From NCBI GenBank assembly GCA_963210315.1, contig OY723264.1, positions 1,426,001 through 1,490,000 of the forward strand: 64,000 nucleotides of DNA. The letters are read 5' to 3'. The notes beneath the pieces were generated by a model. It saw only the letters and a list, made by a program, of their open reading frames with translations. It ran no database searches and was not told the origin of the DNA. The DNA is from Rhynchopus euleeides (taxonomy: Eukaryota; Euglenozoa; Diplonemea; Diplonemida; Diplonemidae). Shown piece by piece: positions 1 through 11,173 of this stretch; the first letter of the stretch is position 1; each line of letters begins with the position of its first letter. Position numbers and translations under genes: made by a program.

Positions 1-295
1 CACAACTGCACGCCCCAAGAGACCTTTACACCCACAACGCCTGAGCTCAAGGAGAGCTTCAGCTAAAGGTGGTAAAGGGGGGTGGGGGGGGTTGTTCCAA
101 ACAGCCCGTCCACCCTTGGGGCTGCGTGCCGCCCCGCTCCGAAACAAGAATTCAGCCGGAAGGTGGCAGATTCACGGTGTGTTGGTGAGTATGACGTGTG
201 TGTGTACCTCGAAGACCTCCGGTGTTCACCCACTCAAAAAGGCTGGTATATTTTTATTTGACAGAACAGGTTGCTTTTTTTCCCCCGCACTGAAA

Positions 296-391
296 GACTT
301 GTGGCATAGGCATAGTTCGGTGCCCTGCACACAGGCACGCGGTCACCGTTCATTGAACTGTTCATGCAAACAAAGAACGCAAATCCAAGTC
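296..391. repeat. structured dispersed repeat, copy 1 (divergent)
   Basis: This copy begins GACTTG and ends CAAGTC, so its ends pair perfectly. It is a diverged relative of the near-identical copies at 1018-1106 and 57713-57802, which start GACTCG and end CAAGTC. Shared inner blocks include GTTCGGT, CCTGCACACA, CACCGTTC and ACAAAGAACGCAA. It could be a small structured RNA gene or a short fold-back element. Confidence 0.6.
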
Positions 392-1017
392 TGGGTGTGA
401 ATGTTGAGAGGTTGAAAGGTGAAGCGAGGAGGCGAGGGCAATTCTGAAGAGCGTTTCGTTTTGTGTGTGTGCAGTGGAGGGCTCACCAGAGTCCGCTCGG
501 AGCGTCCTACACTGAACAATAAAGCTTACAGTGCAACGTGTGTGTTATGGTGTTGTTGTTGTTGTCGTTGTTGTTGTGAAAAGAAAATCACCAGACGTAT
601 CACGAACCGAAATATGCAGTGACGGTCGAGGCGGGGCAGCGGAAAGCCGGAGGGGGGGGTATGTTATTTTGTGGAATAAAATGCGACATTCGGCTTCACG
701 CACTGCAGGGTGAAACACCAGTCCGTTAGTTATTGTTTGTTCGTGCCCCTCAACTTCCACCGAGAGCTGGCGAGTCTTGCAGTTGTGGCTGGTCCTGCGG
801 TGGTTCTCCGCACGCGGTACCGAAAAAGGTATCCTTGACAGCACTTCTGCCGCTGGTCTGCCACTGCAGGGCCAACCGTGTTTTACACCCCGAGGGGGTC
901 TCAAGAAAGGCTTGCGCCGTGTCATCCTTCCGTGTACACTACCCGCAACACCAAGGCGCGACCGATCGATCAAAGATGCCAAAGTCTTTTTTGCAAGAAC
1001 AGCTAGCTTTTCGCACT

Positions 1018-1106
1018 AAAAAGACTCGTGGCAGCGTTCGGTATCCTGCACACATGCACTAGCAGGCACCGTTCGTACAAACAAAGAACGCAACTCCAAG
1101 TCTTTT
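1018..1106. repeat. structured dispersed repeat, copy 2
   Basis: It opens with AAAAAGACT and closes with AGTCTTTTT, so the ends can form a stem of about eight pairs followed by a weaker helix. It is almost identical to 57713-57802, and the similarity extends about 30 bases to the left (989-1017 against 57683-57712). The terminal T run would suit an RNA polymerase III terminator, but no clear internal promoter box is present. Confidence 0.6.
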
Positions 1107-1588
1107 TGAGGGGATTCTGTCTTCGAATCGTGCTCATTTAGAATGTTATTCTGGCCGTCGTGGTGGTACTGCGGCAATAAGCATATTGAAGCACCTTGAT
1201 GAGCGTGCAGCAGTTCTGTTGATTTGACTGTGTGTTTTTTTTTGAGGGAATCGGTATGCGCTATCCACCGGTTTTCCATTCACCCACACGCACACCCAAT
1301 ATGCCTCTCTCTGTTCTCTTCGGAAAAAAAATAGGGGGACCCATGCAGGGCTGTTCCTAACTGGGGGGCTTGTTCCCCACTTTCAGGATTCTGAACTTTT
1401 TTTCTAAGAATTTTTGTAAGGGGAAAAAAAGTTTTTTTCTAAGAATTTTGTTAGGGGATTTTTTTCTAAGGTTGTTTCGCAGAGGAAAAAACTTTTTCTA
1501 AGTTTTCCCCAGTCGACAGGGCGCGCACAAGGATGGAAGGGAAGTCTGTCCCACGTACCGTTCGCCTTGCTGGCCAACTGGAGAGCCA

Positions 1589-1814
1589 GACGTTCACTAC
1601 CGTGGCCTCCGGCGGCTGGGGGGCTCCGCCCCCCAGACCCCCCTGTGGCGTACGTCTCGTACTCAAGTCCTTCGAATCCCATCAGGTCGGGGTCCAACCA
1701 CTCCAGTCGCCTCTGAGGACGCAGCCAACTCGCACAGAATCTGTACGCCCACACGAACAGATGTTCGCTACCGTGGCCTCCGGCGGCTGGGGGGCACCGC
1801 CCCCCAGACCCCCC
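1589..1814. repeat. tandem pair of the 60-bp GC-rich palindromic repeat
   Basis: Two copies (about 1589-1647 and 1755-1814) share the order TTC(A/G)CTACCGTGGCC, CCGGCGGCTGGGGGG, then CCCCCCAGACCCCCC. The centre is a strong hairpin, CTGGGGGGCTCCGCCCCCCAG-like, followed by a C-rich tail. The spacer between copies resembles the spacers at 11423-11524 and 44341-44443, so the true repeat unit is about 160 bp. Eight further core copies occur in this window. Confidence 0.85.
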
Positions 1815-4000
1815 ATGTAGCGTGTGCCCGTCCATCTATCTCACTTCCCTGGGTACAGTGCAGCGTAGGAGGTCAGCGCCGCATCCATGAAGCGCTTCTT
1901 CGAAGCCTGACTGACATCGGACAGGAGGTCGGGCTTCCCCACCTGGGAGGTACACTTGCCGCGTTCGCGCCATGCGTGACACGCGACACGCTACCTGAAA
2001 CGTGAGTGTGCCTTGCTAACACGGGCATTTCAACGGTCTGCCGACGACCGTTCCCCAAACCAGTAAACCAGCAGTTTTGGAAAATCGGAGAGATCACCCT
2101 ACTGCGCTGAATATGGTGCGCACCACTGCAAAAATCCCCGGGAGCTTTTGGGCTTTCAGACCTGAAGGGGCCAGCAGGTGGGTGGCGTCGGGGAGTGGCA
2201 GCTTTGTAACTGTCCTCCAGCTGCTGGCATGTCCAGCCCTGCGAGAGTGCCAAGGTGTATTGAGTCCCTGCGGAGCACAACCCCCGATGAGAACGAGTGC
2301 CAGATGATCCTCATTCATTTTCAGCTGTAACGCGCATGAGGGGCACTCTCTGCCGCAAGCATCTCTGGGCATCACTCGAGAGCTGTCAATGATGACGCGG
2401 AGAGAAATCAGAGAAAAAGTCCCGCCTGACGGGCACGCGCCTGGAAACTGTGGGGGGGCGAGCAAAAAATCCCTTGTAAAAATTCTTAGAAAAAACCTGG
2501 TTCCCCGACCCAAAAAACCTGGAAAAAGGGCTCGTTCCCCGCCCAGGCCTGGACCCATGTCGCAATGCATAGCATTGCTTCACCCTGCCTTCTCTCCCCA
2601 CCCCACTAAACCATATTTAGTTTTGTTGTGGCCGCGTTTGCACGCAGATGTTTTGTTTTTACCCCGCGACAATCCTCTCCCCCTCCCCCACCCGGGGTAG
2701 GGCATCGCTTGGCGGGATTTTGTCTGACACCCGTAAGTCCAGAGAAAAAAACGATGGGTGGCACCATGGGGGATGGGGGGGGAGGGGTGTCTCAGAAGTT
2801 GGTACCTTGATTTGCCTGAGAAAGGCCGTGTTTGCAGGCAAAAAGACTGATGCCGTGACGGGATGATGCACAAAACATGTCTCCTGTTGCATAGACCAGG
2901 CTGCATCCCCGGGTTCTTTTTGGTTGTGTTTACCACTGTGTGTAAGGAGGGTATATGCTTTTTGTTTCCATTTTTTTCTTCAGGAATGTGTTGCAGAGCG
3001 GGGGGGTGGACACCCTCCCTGAGCCGTTGTGTGTGAGCCAAAAAAAAGGAGGAATATTCACGTTCTTCATTGGCTCGCCAGTAGCCCAATCTCGCTGGCC
3101 ACCTCCATTGTTTTGAGAGAAGGGCGATGGGTGGCGGCGCCGAGGGCAGCACACCTCTCTGCCTGCATCCATTTTTCTTGCACGGCAGAGTGGATCCCCC
3201 GACATCGACCCATGTGAACCGTTTGCGATCCTGGAATGTTCTGATTTTTCCCATCCTTGAGGGGGCTCTCCTGCACAGTGGGCCAGAGAGAGATTCAGGT
3301 TATGTCATGTTGTTCGTCCTTCACAGCTGATTTAACGCTGCCAACAGAAGCTCAACTGAACTGCACTGCCAGACAACTGTATGTCTGATGTGTTTCTTTT
3401 ATGTGGCCCACGTATGGCCGTTGAACACGGTGAGTTGTGTTACGCACAGACACATCATGCCATCCTGCGGGACTTGCAGGGCACCAACAAATCTAGCAGC
3501 AAGGACGAAGGGGGCCCGAAAAAATATTCGTGTGTTTGTGTGTGGGTTCGCAAGGTTGGCTGTGAAGGGATTCCGAAGCGCAGTGGCGTGCGTTGTTGCT
3601 ATGTAGGTGGAGGCACCCGATGGAGCGCACCCCTCCCCTCTCTCTCAAAAGCCTCACCCCCCCCCCGCAGCACTTTTCAAAAAAAAATCTTCACACGCGT
3701 CTGCTGGTTTCCGGAAACAAAGGCGTACAGCACTGGTCGCTTCACGCACTTCAAAAAAAATAGGCAGTGATTTGTCGAAGACACCAAAGGATGCGCCAGG
3801 CGACCCTACCCTCTAACACCTGCCCCTCTCATTTCCCCCTCGCTTGTTCTCTGCATTCCCTGCTACCCCTGCCTGTAGCCTTACCCTGCCTCTGTCCATT
3901 GAGAAGGGCCAAACAAGCCCCCCCTTGGGCAGGGCAGTCGTTCCGACTTCGGCGTCGCCCTGCCACTTGCGATCCATTACACACCACACAGGACGTGGGG

Positions 4001-7000
4001 ATGTTAAGGGTCGTCAGAAATGCCGCCCGCCGGCAGGCGTCGGTGCGGCGGACATGTGCGGGTGTGCCTGAGCGTTTGCCGCTGCATCAGTATGACAACG
4101 CGATGATCTGTGGCAACGCCGATTTCCTCGACGAGGAGTATGACAAGTGGGAGGCCGACCCGAACAGCGTGTCTGAGGACATGCGCAGTTTCTTCGAGAA
4201 GGTATGCCGTGCCGCCTGCACATGGGAGGTGCGTGTAGTGTGCCCTGCTGCCATCCTGGATTTGTGTGAGTTTTTGAGCAACCCCCTTTGGGGCCCTTCC
4301 ACGGCTACACACATCCTGCACAGGCTGTGGGCACCGACTACACGTCTGCCCTGATGGACGCCAACTTGCGCCCCGTGTCTGAATCTGGCACCGGCACGCC
4401 ACGGTCTGTGCTGCACGCCCTGCGTGTGGGATGGATGCTGCGCCTGTGGGCGGTGCGTGGGCACCGCCTCGCCAACCTCGACCCCCTGAAGCTGCACGAG
4501 GACGAGAGAACGCCCGGGAGTGCGAAGGTCTCCGAGAAGCCCCTCTTCCACCCTCACGAGTTCGGTTTCACCGAGACGGATCTCGACCAGGTATGCAGAG
4601 CGTAGAGCCGCCTGTGGCGTTACACACCCTCCCCGCAGGTGTTCCACCTGGCTGTCAGCGACAAGATTGGCGGGCTGCTGGCGCTGGACCAGGCCCCAAT
4701 GACGCTGCGTCAGCTGTCGGCAACACTGAAGGAGGTGTACGGTGGCAACATCGGGTGGGAGTACATGCACATCAGTGACTCCGAGAGGCTGCTGTGGCTG
4801 CGGAAACGTATCGAGACTCCTGACCAGCGCCGCCTCAACCTGGACCACAAGGAGGTGTTCCACTGGCTTGCGCGTGGCGAGCTCTTCGAGAAGTTCCTGC
4901 AGATCAAGTTCACAAACGTGAAGCGCTTCGGGCTGGACGGTTCGGAGGTGCTGATCCCTGGGATGGTTGAGATGTTCGAGAAGTCCTCCGACCTGGGTGT
5001 GGAGAACGTTGTCATGGGCATGGCGCACCGTGGTCGTCTCAACGTGCTCGCCAATATCTGCGGGAAGAAGTTTGGTGCCATCTTCGGCGAGTTCCAGGGC
5101 GGGAAGTGCGAGGAGCTTGAGTTCGGGAGCGGCGACGTGAAGTACCACCTGGGGCTTTCTGAGAAGCGCCAGATGCGCAACGGCAAGATGCTGAACATCT
5201 CTCTCGCCGCCAACCCGTCTCACTTGGAGTGTGTCAACCCTGTGGTGATGGGCAAGTGCCGCGCCAAGCAGATGTTCACCGGGGACACTGACAAGTCGCG
5301 CACCCTGAGCGTGCTCATCCACGGTGACGCATCGTTCTCGGGCCAGGGCGTGTGCTTCGAGGCGATGGGCCTCAACGACCTGAAGGAGTACACCGTCGGG
5401 GGGACGATCCACATCATCATCAACAACCAGATCGGGTTCACCACTGACCCCGTGTCCAGCCGCTCCACGCCGTACTGCTCTGACCTGGGGAAGACCTTCA
5501 ACGCACCGGTGTTCCACGTCAACGCTGACGCGACCGAGGAGGTCATCCGCGTGTTCCAGCTTGCAGCGGAGTGGCGTGCCAAGTTCAAGTCTGACGTGGT
5601 CATCGACCTGATCTGCTACCGTCGCTTTGGGCACAACGAGTCGGACGAGCCCGCCTTCACGCAGCCCCTCATGTACAAGAAGATCAACGCGCACCCCACA
5701 CAGCTCACAATCTACAGCGAGAACCTCATCGCCAACGGGATCATGACGAAGAAGGAGGTTGGTGAGGCGATCGAGCACGTCAACTCGATGCTGAAGGATG
5801 AGTACAAGCGGATTGACGACTACGTCCCCAAGGGGCGGTCGCCCCACGCGGAGTGGCTGGAGAGCTTCTGGACGGGGTTCAAGTCCCCAACACAGCAGGC
5901 GCGCAACACGGGCACCGCTGTGTCGCGCGAGCTTCTGTGTGAGCTGAGCAAGGAGCTCAACACCGCACCGGACGACGTGCCGCTGCACCCCGTGGTGCAG
6001 CGCCAGCTGGAGACCCGCCACCGCACCGTGGAGGAGGGGAAGGGCATCGACTGGTCCACAGCCGAGCAGCTCGCCTTCGCGACCCTCCTGTGCGAGGGCA
6101 ACCACGTCCGCCTCAGCGGGCAGGATGTCGAGCGTGGCACCTTCTCGCAGCGCCACGCCTGCCTCCACGACCAGATCACGGGGAAGAAGCTGATCCCGCT
6201 CTCCCACCTGAAGAAGGCAGAGGCGACGTGCACCATCGTCAACTCCTCCCTGTCGGAGTTCGGTGTGCTGGGGTACGAGGTGGGGTACAGTATGGAGGCA
6301 CCCAACCAGCTCGTCATCTGGGAGGCGCAGTTCGGCGACTTCGCCAACACCGCGCAGGTGATCTTTGACCAGTTCCTCTCCGCAGGTGAGGTCAAGTGGT
6401 TCCGCCAGTCGGGCATCGTGGTGAACCTCCCCCACGGCTACGACGGGCAGGGCCCCGAGCACTCCTCGGGCCGCATCGAGCGCTTCCTGCAGATGACCCC
6501 CGAGCCGGAGGAGGACCCTGACCTGGACAGCGTCGCCGCCATCCAGCGCTGCAACTGGCAGGTCTGCTACCCTTCGACACCCGCACAGTACTTCCACCTC
6601 CTGCGGAGGCAGCTCCACCGCGACTTCCGGAAGCCGCTGGTGTTGTTCTTCGCGAAGTCGACTCTGCGTGCGCCCAACGTGTCCACCATTGAGGACCTCG
6701 AGGCGCCTTCCGAATTCCTCCCCGTCATCAGCGACAGCGTCGTGGAGCCGGAGAAGGTGCGCCGCGTGGTCTTCTGCACCGGCCAGCTGTGGTTCGCACT
6801 CAACGCCCGCCGCGCGAAGAGTGAGATCGACGACGTGGCGCTGGTGCGGGTGGAGCAGCTGGCCCCCTTCCCCTGGCAGGATGTGAAGGAGAACATCCGC
6901 AGGTACCCCGACACCGCTGAGGTGATGTGGGCACAGGAGGAGCCGCGCAACATGGGTGCCTGGAGCTTCGTCGAGGTGCGTGTGGAGAGCATCCTCGAGA

Positions 7001-7122
7001 AGATGGGCGACTCGCGCGAGCTGCGGTACAACGGGCGTGACGCGGCGGCCGCCACAGCCACCGGTCTGAAGCACCTCCACGACATGGAGCATGAGAAGAT
7101 CCTCAGCGAAACGTTTGAGTAG
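4001..7122 (+). CDS. OGDH: 2-oxoglutarate dehydrogenase E1 component, mitochondrial
   Basis: Thiamine-diphosphate-dependent E1 subunit of the 2-oxoglutarate dehydrogenase complex; it decarboxylates 2-oxoglutarate and passes the succinyl group to E2 in the mitochondrial TCA cycle. Three exons are read: 4001-4201, 4324-4590 and 4639-7122, giving 983 residues, close to the family's usual length. The introns (122 and 48 nt) start GTATGC and end CAG, and both are phase 0. The N-terminus MLRVVRNAARRQASVRR is an arginine-rich mitochondrial presequence. The N-terminal E1o segment FLDEEYDKWEADP follows. Hallmark blocks are GMAHRGRLNVL, HGDASFSGQG, NNQIGFTTDP (cofactor region), GHNESDEPAFTQPLMY, RLSGQDVERGTFS, GYDGQGPEHSSGR and the C-terminal QEEPRNMGAW. 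An AG after a pyrimidine-rich tract lies nine bases before the ATG, as at a trans-splice site. Identification is secure; the exact start is very likely. Confidence 0.97.
4202..4323 (+). other. OGDH intron 1
   Basis: A 122-nt intron with donor GTATGCC and acceptor CTGCACAG. Without it the E1o reading frame is interrupted between SFFEK and AVGTDYTSALMDA. Confidence 0.9.
4591..4638 (+). other. OGDH intron 2
   Basis: A 48-nt intron with donor GTATGCAG and acceptor CCCCGCAG. It contains an in-frame stop and joins TETDLDQ to VFHLAVSDKI, a continuous stretch in E1o proteins. Confidence 0.92.
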
Positions 7123-9267
7123 AGCTTTTGCAAAAACAGAAAAAATATACATGAAACCACCAGCCAAATATAGTGTGATTCCTCCTCCCTTTTTTGCGGA
7201 TATATTTGTGTGTCTTGGTTTCCCGAAAAGGATGAAAAAAGAAGAAGAAATGGGTGCAAAACTCCAAGTTGGGTTTTGTGCACGTGTTGTGAATGTGAAT
7301 GTGATGTGATGTGATGTGATGTGTGTCGTACCCTCCTCTACTCCAGCGTGCAGCCCCGCCACCCCGCCCCCCCCACCCCCCCCTCCCCTACTTTGTTGGC
7401 GCCAAATTTTGTGAAATCTGTGGAATGCACAGCAAAAGACACCCAAAAAGGATGCGATGACGAGGGATGGATGGGTGGGGTCTGACTGTTTCTGATGTTA
7501 CGAGAAGCCCAACCCCGGAGATTGGGGGGGGGGGGGGAGGGGCGTTGGCGTGCCTGTTGTGTTCCTTTTTTTGTGTCTTCTCTGTGGTGCGCCACGCGTC
7601 GTTGGTGTGGAACAACACCTACCCAGAACACATGCCCCGACAATACGGATCGTGAGAGCAGATTTCTCGCCCCCCCACACCCCCACGCCCCCTTCGTATC
7701 CCCCACCCTCCCACTTTCCCACGCGCCAGCACCCCACTGTCCGACTGATGGAGGTGGATAGGGCGTGGGGGGAAGTAGGTGCAGAGGCAACTCGCTGCCA
7801 ATCCCCCCTCCCTCACAAAGGGGGAGGGGAGGAGTTGCTCTGGCTACGATGCACGTGGCAGAACACAACCCCACCCACCGCCACCACCACCACCACCACC
7901 CCCTGTTCATCAGCTTTCGACCTCACCGCCATCACCGTCACCCGCGACCCGCACCCCCCCCCCCCAAGAGTGCCGACAACCTGCAGCCGCAGGCACCGGT
8001 TGGTGGCGCCGTTTATGTACCCCCCTTTCGTTGGTTACGAGCAGGCACACCTTGTCTGTCACTCCTCCCATAGCCTCCCCCACCACCCCTCTGCCCCTTG
8101 CCCCCCTCATTGGGCTTTTCCCAATGGGGCGGGGGGGGGGGGGGGGTGGAGCGGGGTCTGTGTGTGTGACTCTGCCGGCTCAGCAACGTAAAGGGGAACC
8201 GATGCTCCCCACACCCAATACCCACACCCGATCCCTTTCCCCACCCCCCCTAGCCTGTACGCCGCAGCGCTATCGCCCCACACACGCACATGTGTCCCCA
8301 CCGGAAGCGCTTTAGCGAAGGGGGGTTTGCACCCACCGCTTCGGAGGGTTCCAGCAGAGGAGGCAGGGGGGTTGCTTGTGGTGTCGTTTACTGCAACAGG
8401 GGCTCCTGTTCAGTGTCAAAAAAAAGGGATGGTCGGCGTAGCCAACTGGGGAAACTTTCTGTGCCTTTAGCTGGATCGTGCGTCCCCGCTCACACCACTT
8501 CATCAGACTGGGGAGTGGTGTACACAAAGAGTGGGGTCTGCGTTCCAACAAAACAACTTTCGGCAGTAATTGGTTTGTTGTCTCGTTTTGCTGTCACTTT
8601 ACGATCCAGCGGGGGCACAGATAGTTTTTGTTGTTTCGCCCCGGGTTTGACGTACAAAACAATCTCCCGCCCGCCCGCCCCCCCCTCCCCCGCCAACCTC
8701 GTCGCAGTGGTGGATTTTTAGAGTGTGTCATTTGACCAACCCCTCCCCCCTTCTCTCCTGCTTCTGCTGGGGCCATGCTGCGCCCCCACCCCTGTGGTCT
8801 TCTTCTCGAGCACCCCCATGGGCTCGTTGTGGTGCGAATTCTTCGCTGTGCCGTACGTTGTTGCGTCGGTGCACTCCGTGAAAAGAAAATGTCACCGCAC
8901 GCCCCGGCTATCTCACCGCAAATTCGATTCGAACCATGGGCAACGGGCGTAGGGGGGGGAGGGGGAGGGGGTTTTGTGTAAACTGCAGTAGTTGCTGGAC
9001 ACCACGCTGGCTACCACGTGAGGCAGATGTATACCAACAACAACACGATGGGGAATCACCTATGAAGCTTGGGGGGGAGGGGGTGGCGGGTGCGGCGTTT
9101 TTTTTGGCGGTGTACGTAACCCAACTGTAACAAGAAGTATCGGCAAAAAAAGCAGTGTGAACGGGTGGAAACTGTGTTTGCGAGGTGAGTGCATGTGCGG
9201 CACCGAGTTGGGTCGATTCATTGATACTGTAGTGGCCCCCCCCCCCCCCCCCCCGAGCTAGCGTTTA
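7123..9267. other. intergenic, low-complexity, with a fold-back repeat
   Basis: No gene is supported. The region is rich in G and C runs and in short repeats such as GATGT and CACCAC. It contains the fold-back repeat at 8433-8627. The OGDH 3' end is probably within the first few hundred bases, but no defined polyadenylation signal can be picked out. Confidence 0.5.
8433..8627. repeat. fold-back dispersed repeat (empty target-site copy)
   Basis: The copy has inverted ends: GAAACTTTCTGTGCC and GCTGGATCGT on the left match AAAACTATCTGTGCC and GCTGGATCGT read from the right. A second copy at 57906-58353 is nearly identical but is split by a 250-bp CACGGTGG element. This copy therefore shows the uninterrupted site, CAGACTGGGGAGTGG at about 8504-8518. 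Confidence 0.85.
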
Positions 9268-10252
9268 CACGGTGGGATCTTGTAAATTTTACATGTATAA
9301 CTACAAGTATAATACATGTATTATACATGTATAATACTTGCATGTCAACTATTATACATGTATAATACATGTATATGCCTGAAATATACATGTAAAATAC
9401 ATGTATATCAAGTAAAAATACAAGTATAATACTTGCATGTCAACTATTATACATGTATTTTTACTTGATATACATGTATTTTACATGTATATTTCAGGCA
9501 TTTACATGTATTTTACATGTATAATACTTGTCATGCAAGTATTATACATGTAAAATACTTGCATGACAAGTAAAATACTTGCATGCAAGTAAAATACATG
9601 TATTTTACTTGCATGCAAGTATTTTACTTGTCATGCAAGTATTATACATGTATTTTACTTGTCATGCAAGTATTTTACATGTATAATACTTGCATGACAA
9701 GTATTATACATGTAAAATACATGTAAATGCCTGAAATATACATGTAAAATACATGTATATCAAGTAAAAATACATGTATAATAGTTGACATGCAAGTATT
9801 ATACTTGTATTTTTACTTGATATACATGTATTTTACATGTATATTTCAGGCATATACATGTATTATACATGTATAATAGTTGACATGCAAGTATTATACA
9901 TGTATAATACATGTATATACTTGTAGTTATACATGTACACGGTGGACTCCAGCGGCCCTAGCGGGAGTCTGGGAGCGGGAGTCTGAGCGGGTGTCAAAGA
10001 CTCCCGCTAGCGGGAGTCTATACTCCCGCTAGGGGGAGTCTGACTCCCCCTAGCGGGAGTCTTTTCACCTATTTTCATCCATTTTTCCCATGATATAGTT
10101 ACAGTCTACTGGCGTGGGGGGTAAAATCATGGTGGAAGAGGGATGGGGAGGGGCTTGTTTTGCTTCTGTCAGTTTCCCCGGACTCTGGACTACCTACCTA
10201 TCCTCCTGGTAGCGGCTGCACCTGCGGAGGTGAGCGGTTAGAATTTGAGGTG

Positions 10253-11119
10253 TCAAAGTGCGGCCATCGCCTGTCGTAGTTGTGTTACACCTTGGGCAAG
10301 ACAAGCCATCCTGCAGGCCTCATCTTCTTCGTCAGAACTGTCATCCCCCTCCTGCTGTGCGCGTTGGTCAAGCGTGCTCAAAGTCGCCTCGGATGACACG
10401 AATGGTGTGAAAGTCGCCCCCAGCGGGATTGGCATTTTGCACAAGCAGAGCGATAATTTGCGGTGTCCTTCGGGGAACCGGAACAGGAAGTAGGGCGCGC
10501 TGATGGGTTCAACGAAGTCCTGTGTGTTGCAGTGCACAAACCCCTTCTGCAGCTGTGTCAACTGTGTGCAAAGAACATACACAGCCAATCTATGAGCGTG
10601 TCGGGTGTGCAGACACGGACACAGGATGACTTCTCTATACCCGAGGATCCCGTCCTGCGACAGGTGCGCAACCTTCCAAGGCATGCCCGATGCGCGCCGC
10701 TTCTCTTCTGCCATCGCAAGATCTCTCTCGTAAGTTGCGGAGCTGGCGATTGTAACGGCATCTTTCTTGCGATGTCCGTTCTCTGCTTCTTCAAATTCGT
10801 CGTTGTTCTGCAGAGGCACTGCATCTTCTGGAGCCCACCAATGATGGAGACTGTGTACGTAGGCATTGCGCGTTGATCCCTTTTCGGCATGCTCCATCAA
10901 CCAGTGAAATATATGCCCTGAGATCCGAGCACGCAAGAAGGGAATCCGGGCTGACTCATCCTTGCATCCCCAGAAGCGCCAGGGGATGTCTGCATACCGG
11001 AAATGCATGAGGTCTGCAAGGGAGACAAAGAGGTAGCGGAACAAGCCCTTGTAGGTGTGTCCTGTGACAGGCAAGCACGACCTTCCGGAACTGAGCACCT
11101 GTCCCATGCTGCGACACAT
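10253..11119 (-). CDS. unknown protein within element B (possible transposase part)
   Basis: This 288-residue minus-strand frame shows no family I recognise. Aromatic- and histidine-rich blocks such as YADIPWRFWG and HWLMEHAEKGSTRNAYVHSL are followed by an acidic tail, DDSSDEEDEA. It lies between the inverted ends of element B. If the hAT-like insertion at 11174-11834 and one copy of its duplication are disregarded, the upstream frame at 11835-12058 runs in the same frame to a TGA at 11120-11122, immediately before this ATG. The two may therefore be parts of one gene that is now a pseudogene, or adjacent frames. A role in transposition is inferred from position only. Confidence 0.4.
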   Translation of the reverse strand: MCRSMGQVLSSGRSCLPVTGHTYKGLFRYLFVSLADLMHFRYADIPWRFWGCKDESARIPFLRARISGHIFHWLMEHAEKGSTRNAYVHSLHHWWAPEDAVPLQNNDEFEEAENGHRKKDAVTIASSATYERDLAMAEEKRRASGMPWKVAHLSQDGILGYREVILCPCLHTRHAHRLAVYVLCTQLTQLQKGFVHCNTQDFVEPISAPYFLFRFPEGHRKLSLCLCKMPIPLGATFTPFVSSEATLSTLDQRAQQEGDDSSDEEDEACRMACLAQGVTQLRQAMAAL

Positions 11120-11173
11120 TCAGTGCAAGGTTTGTACAGGTCTTGTCGAATATTTTTTTGTTGTCTCATCCAG

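Larger units (their letters stand above)
1..3990. other. gene-poor repeat-rich region
   Basis: No convincing gene is seen here. Reading frames on both strands are short, low in complexity and lack recognisable domains. The stretch holds two copies of a structured repeat (296-391, 1018-1106), a tandem pair of a GC-rich palindromic repeat (1589-1814), A/T-rich motifs at about 1396-1420 that recur inverted near 2473-2492, and G/C runs. A minus-strand stretch at about 1873-2340 encodes a CxxC-containing segment that might be a decayed retroelement remnant, but it has no clear match. The last 150 bases before the gene at 4001 are pyrimidine-rich and end in an AG nine bases before its ATG. Confidence 0.5.

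Noticed and set aside
3767-4000. An upstream start for OGDH at 3767
   Set aside because: The extra 78 codons are low-complexity Pro/Leu text across a pyrimidine tract; MLRVVRNAARR at 4001 is a good mitochondrial presequence.
4087-7446. A 1119-codon open frame antisense to OGDH
   Set aside because: It is the mirror of a GC-rich coding exon; it follows the OGDH codons, has no domain, and extends into simple repeats (GGGGGGGG and CATCAC tracts).
8880-8950. A tRNA gene suggested by TTCGATTCGAACC
   Set aside because: No acceptor stem or anticodon arm can be drawn around it on either strand.
9268-9937. A CRISPR array
   Set aside because: The words are short, overlapping and palindromic, with no constant repeat-spacer spacing, and this is a eukaryotic genome with an element showing terminal inverted repeats.
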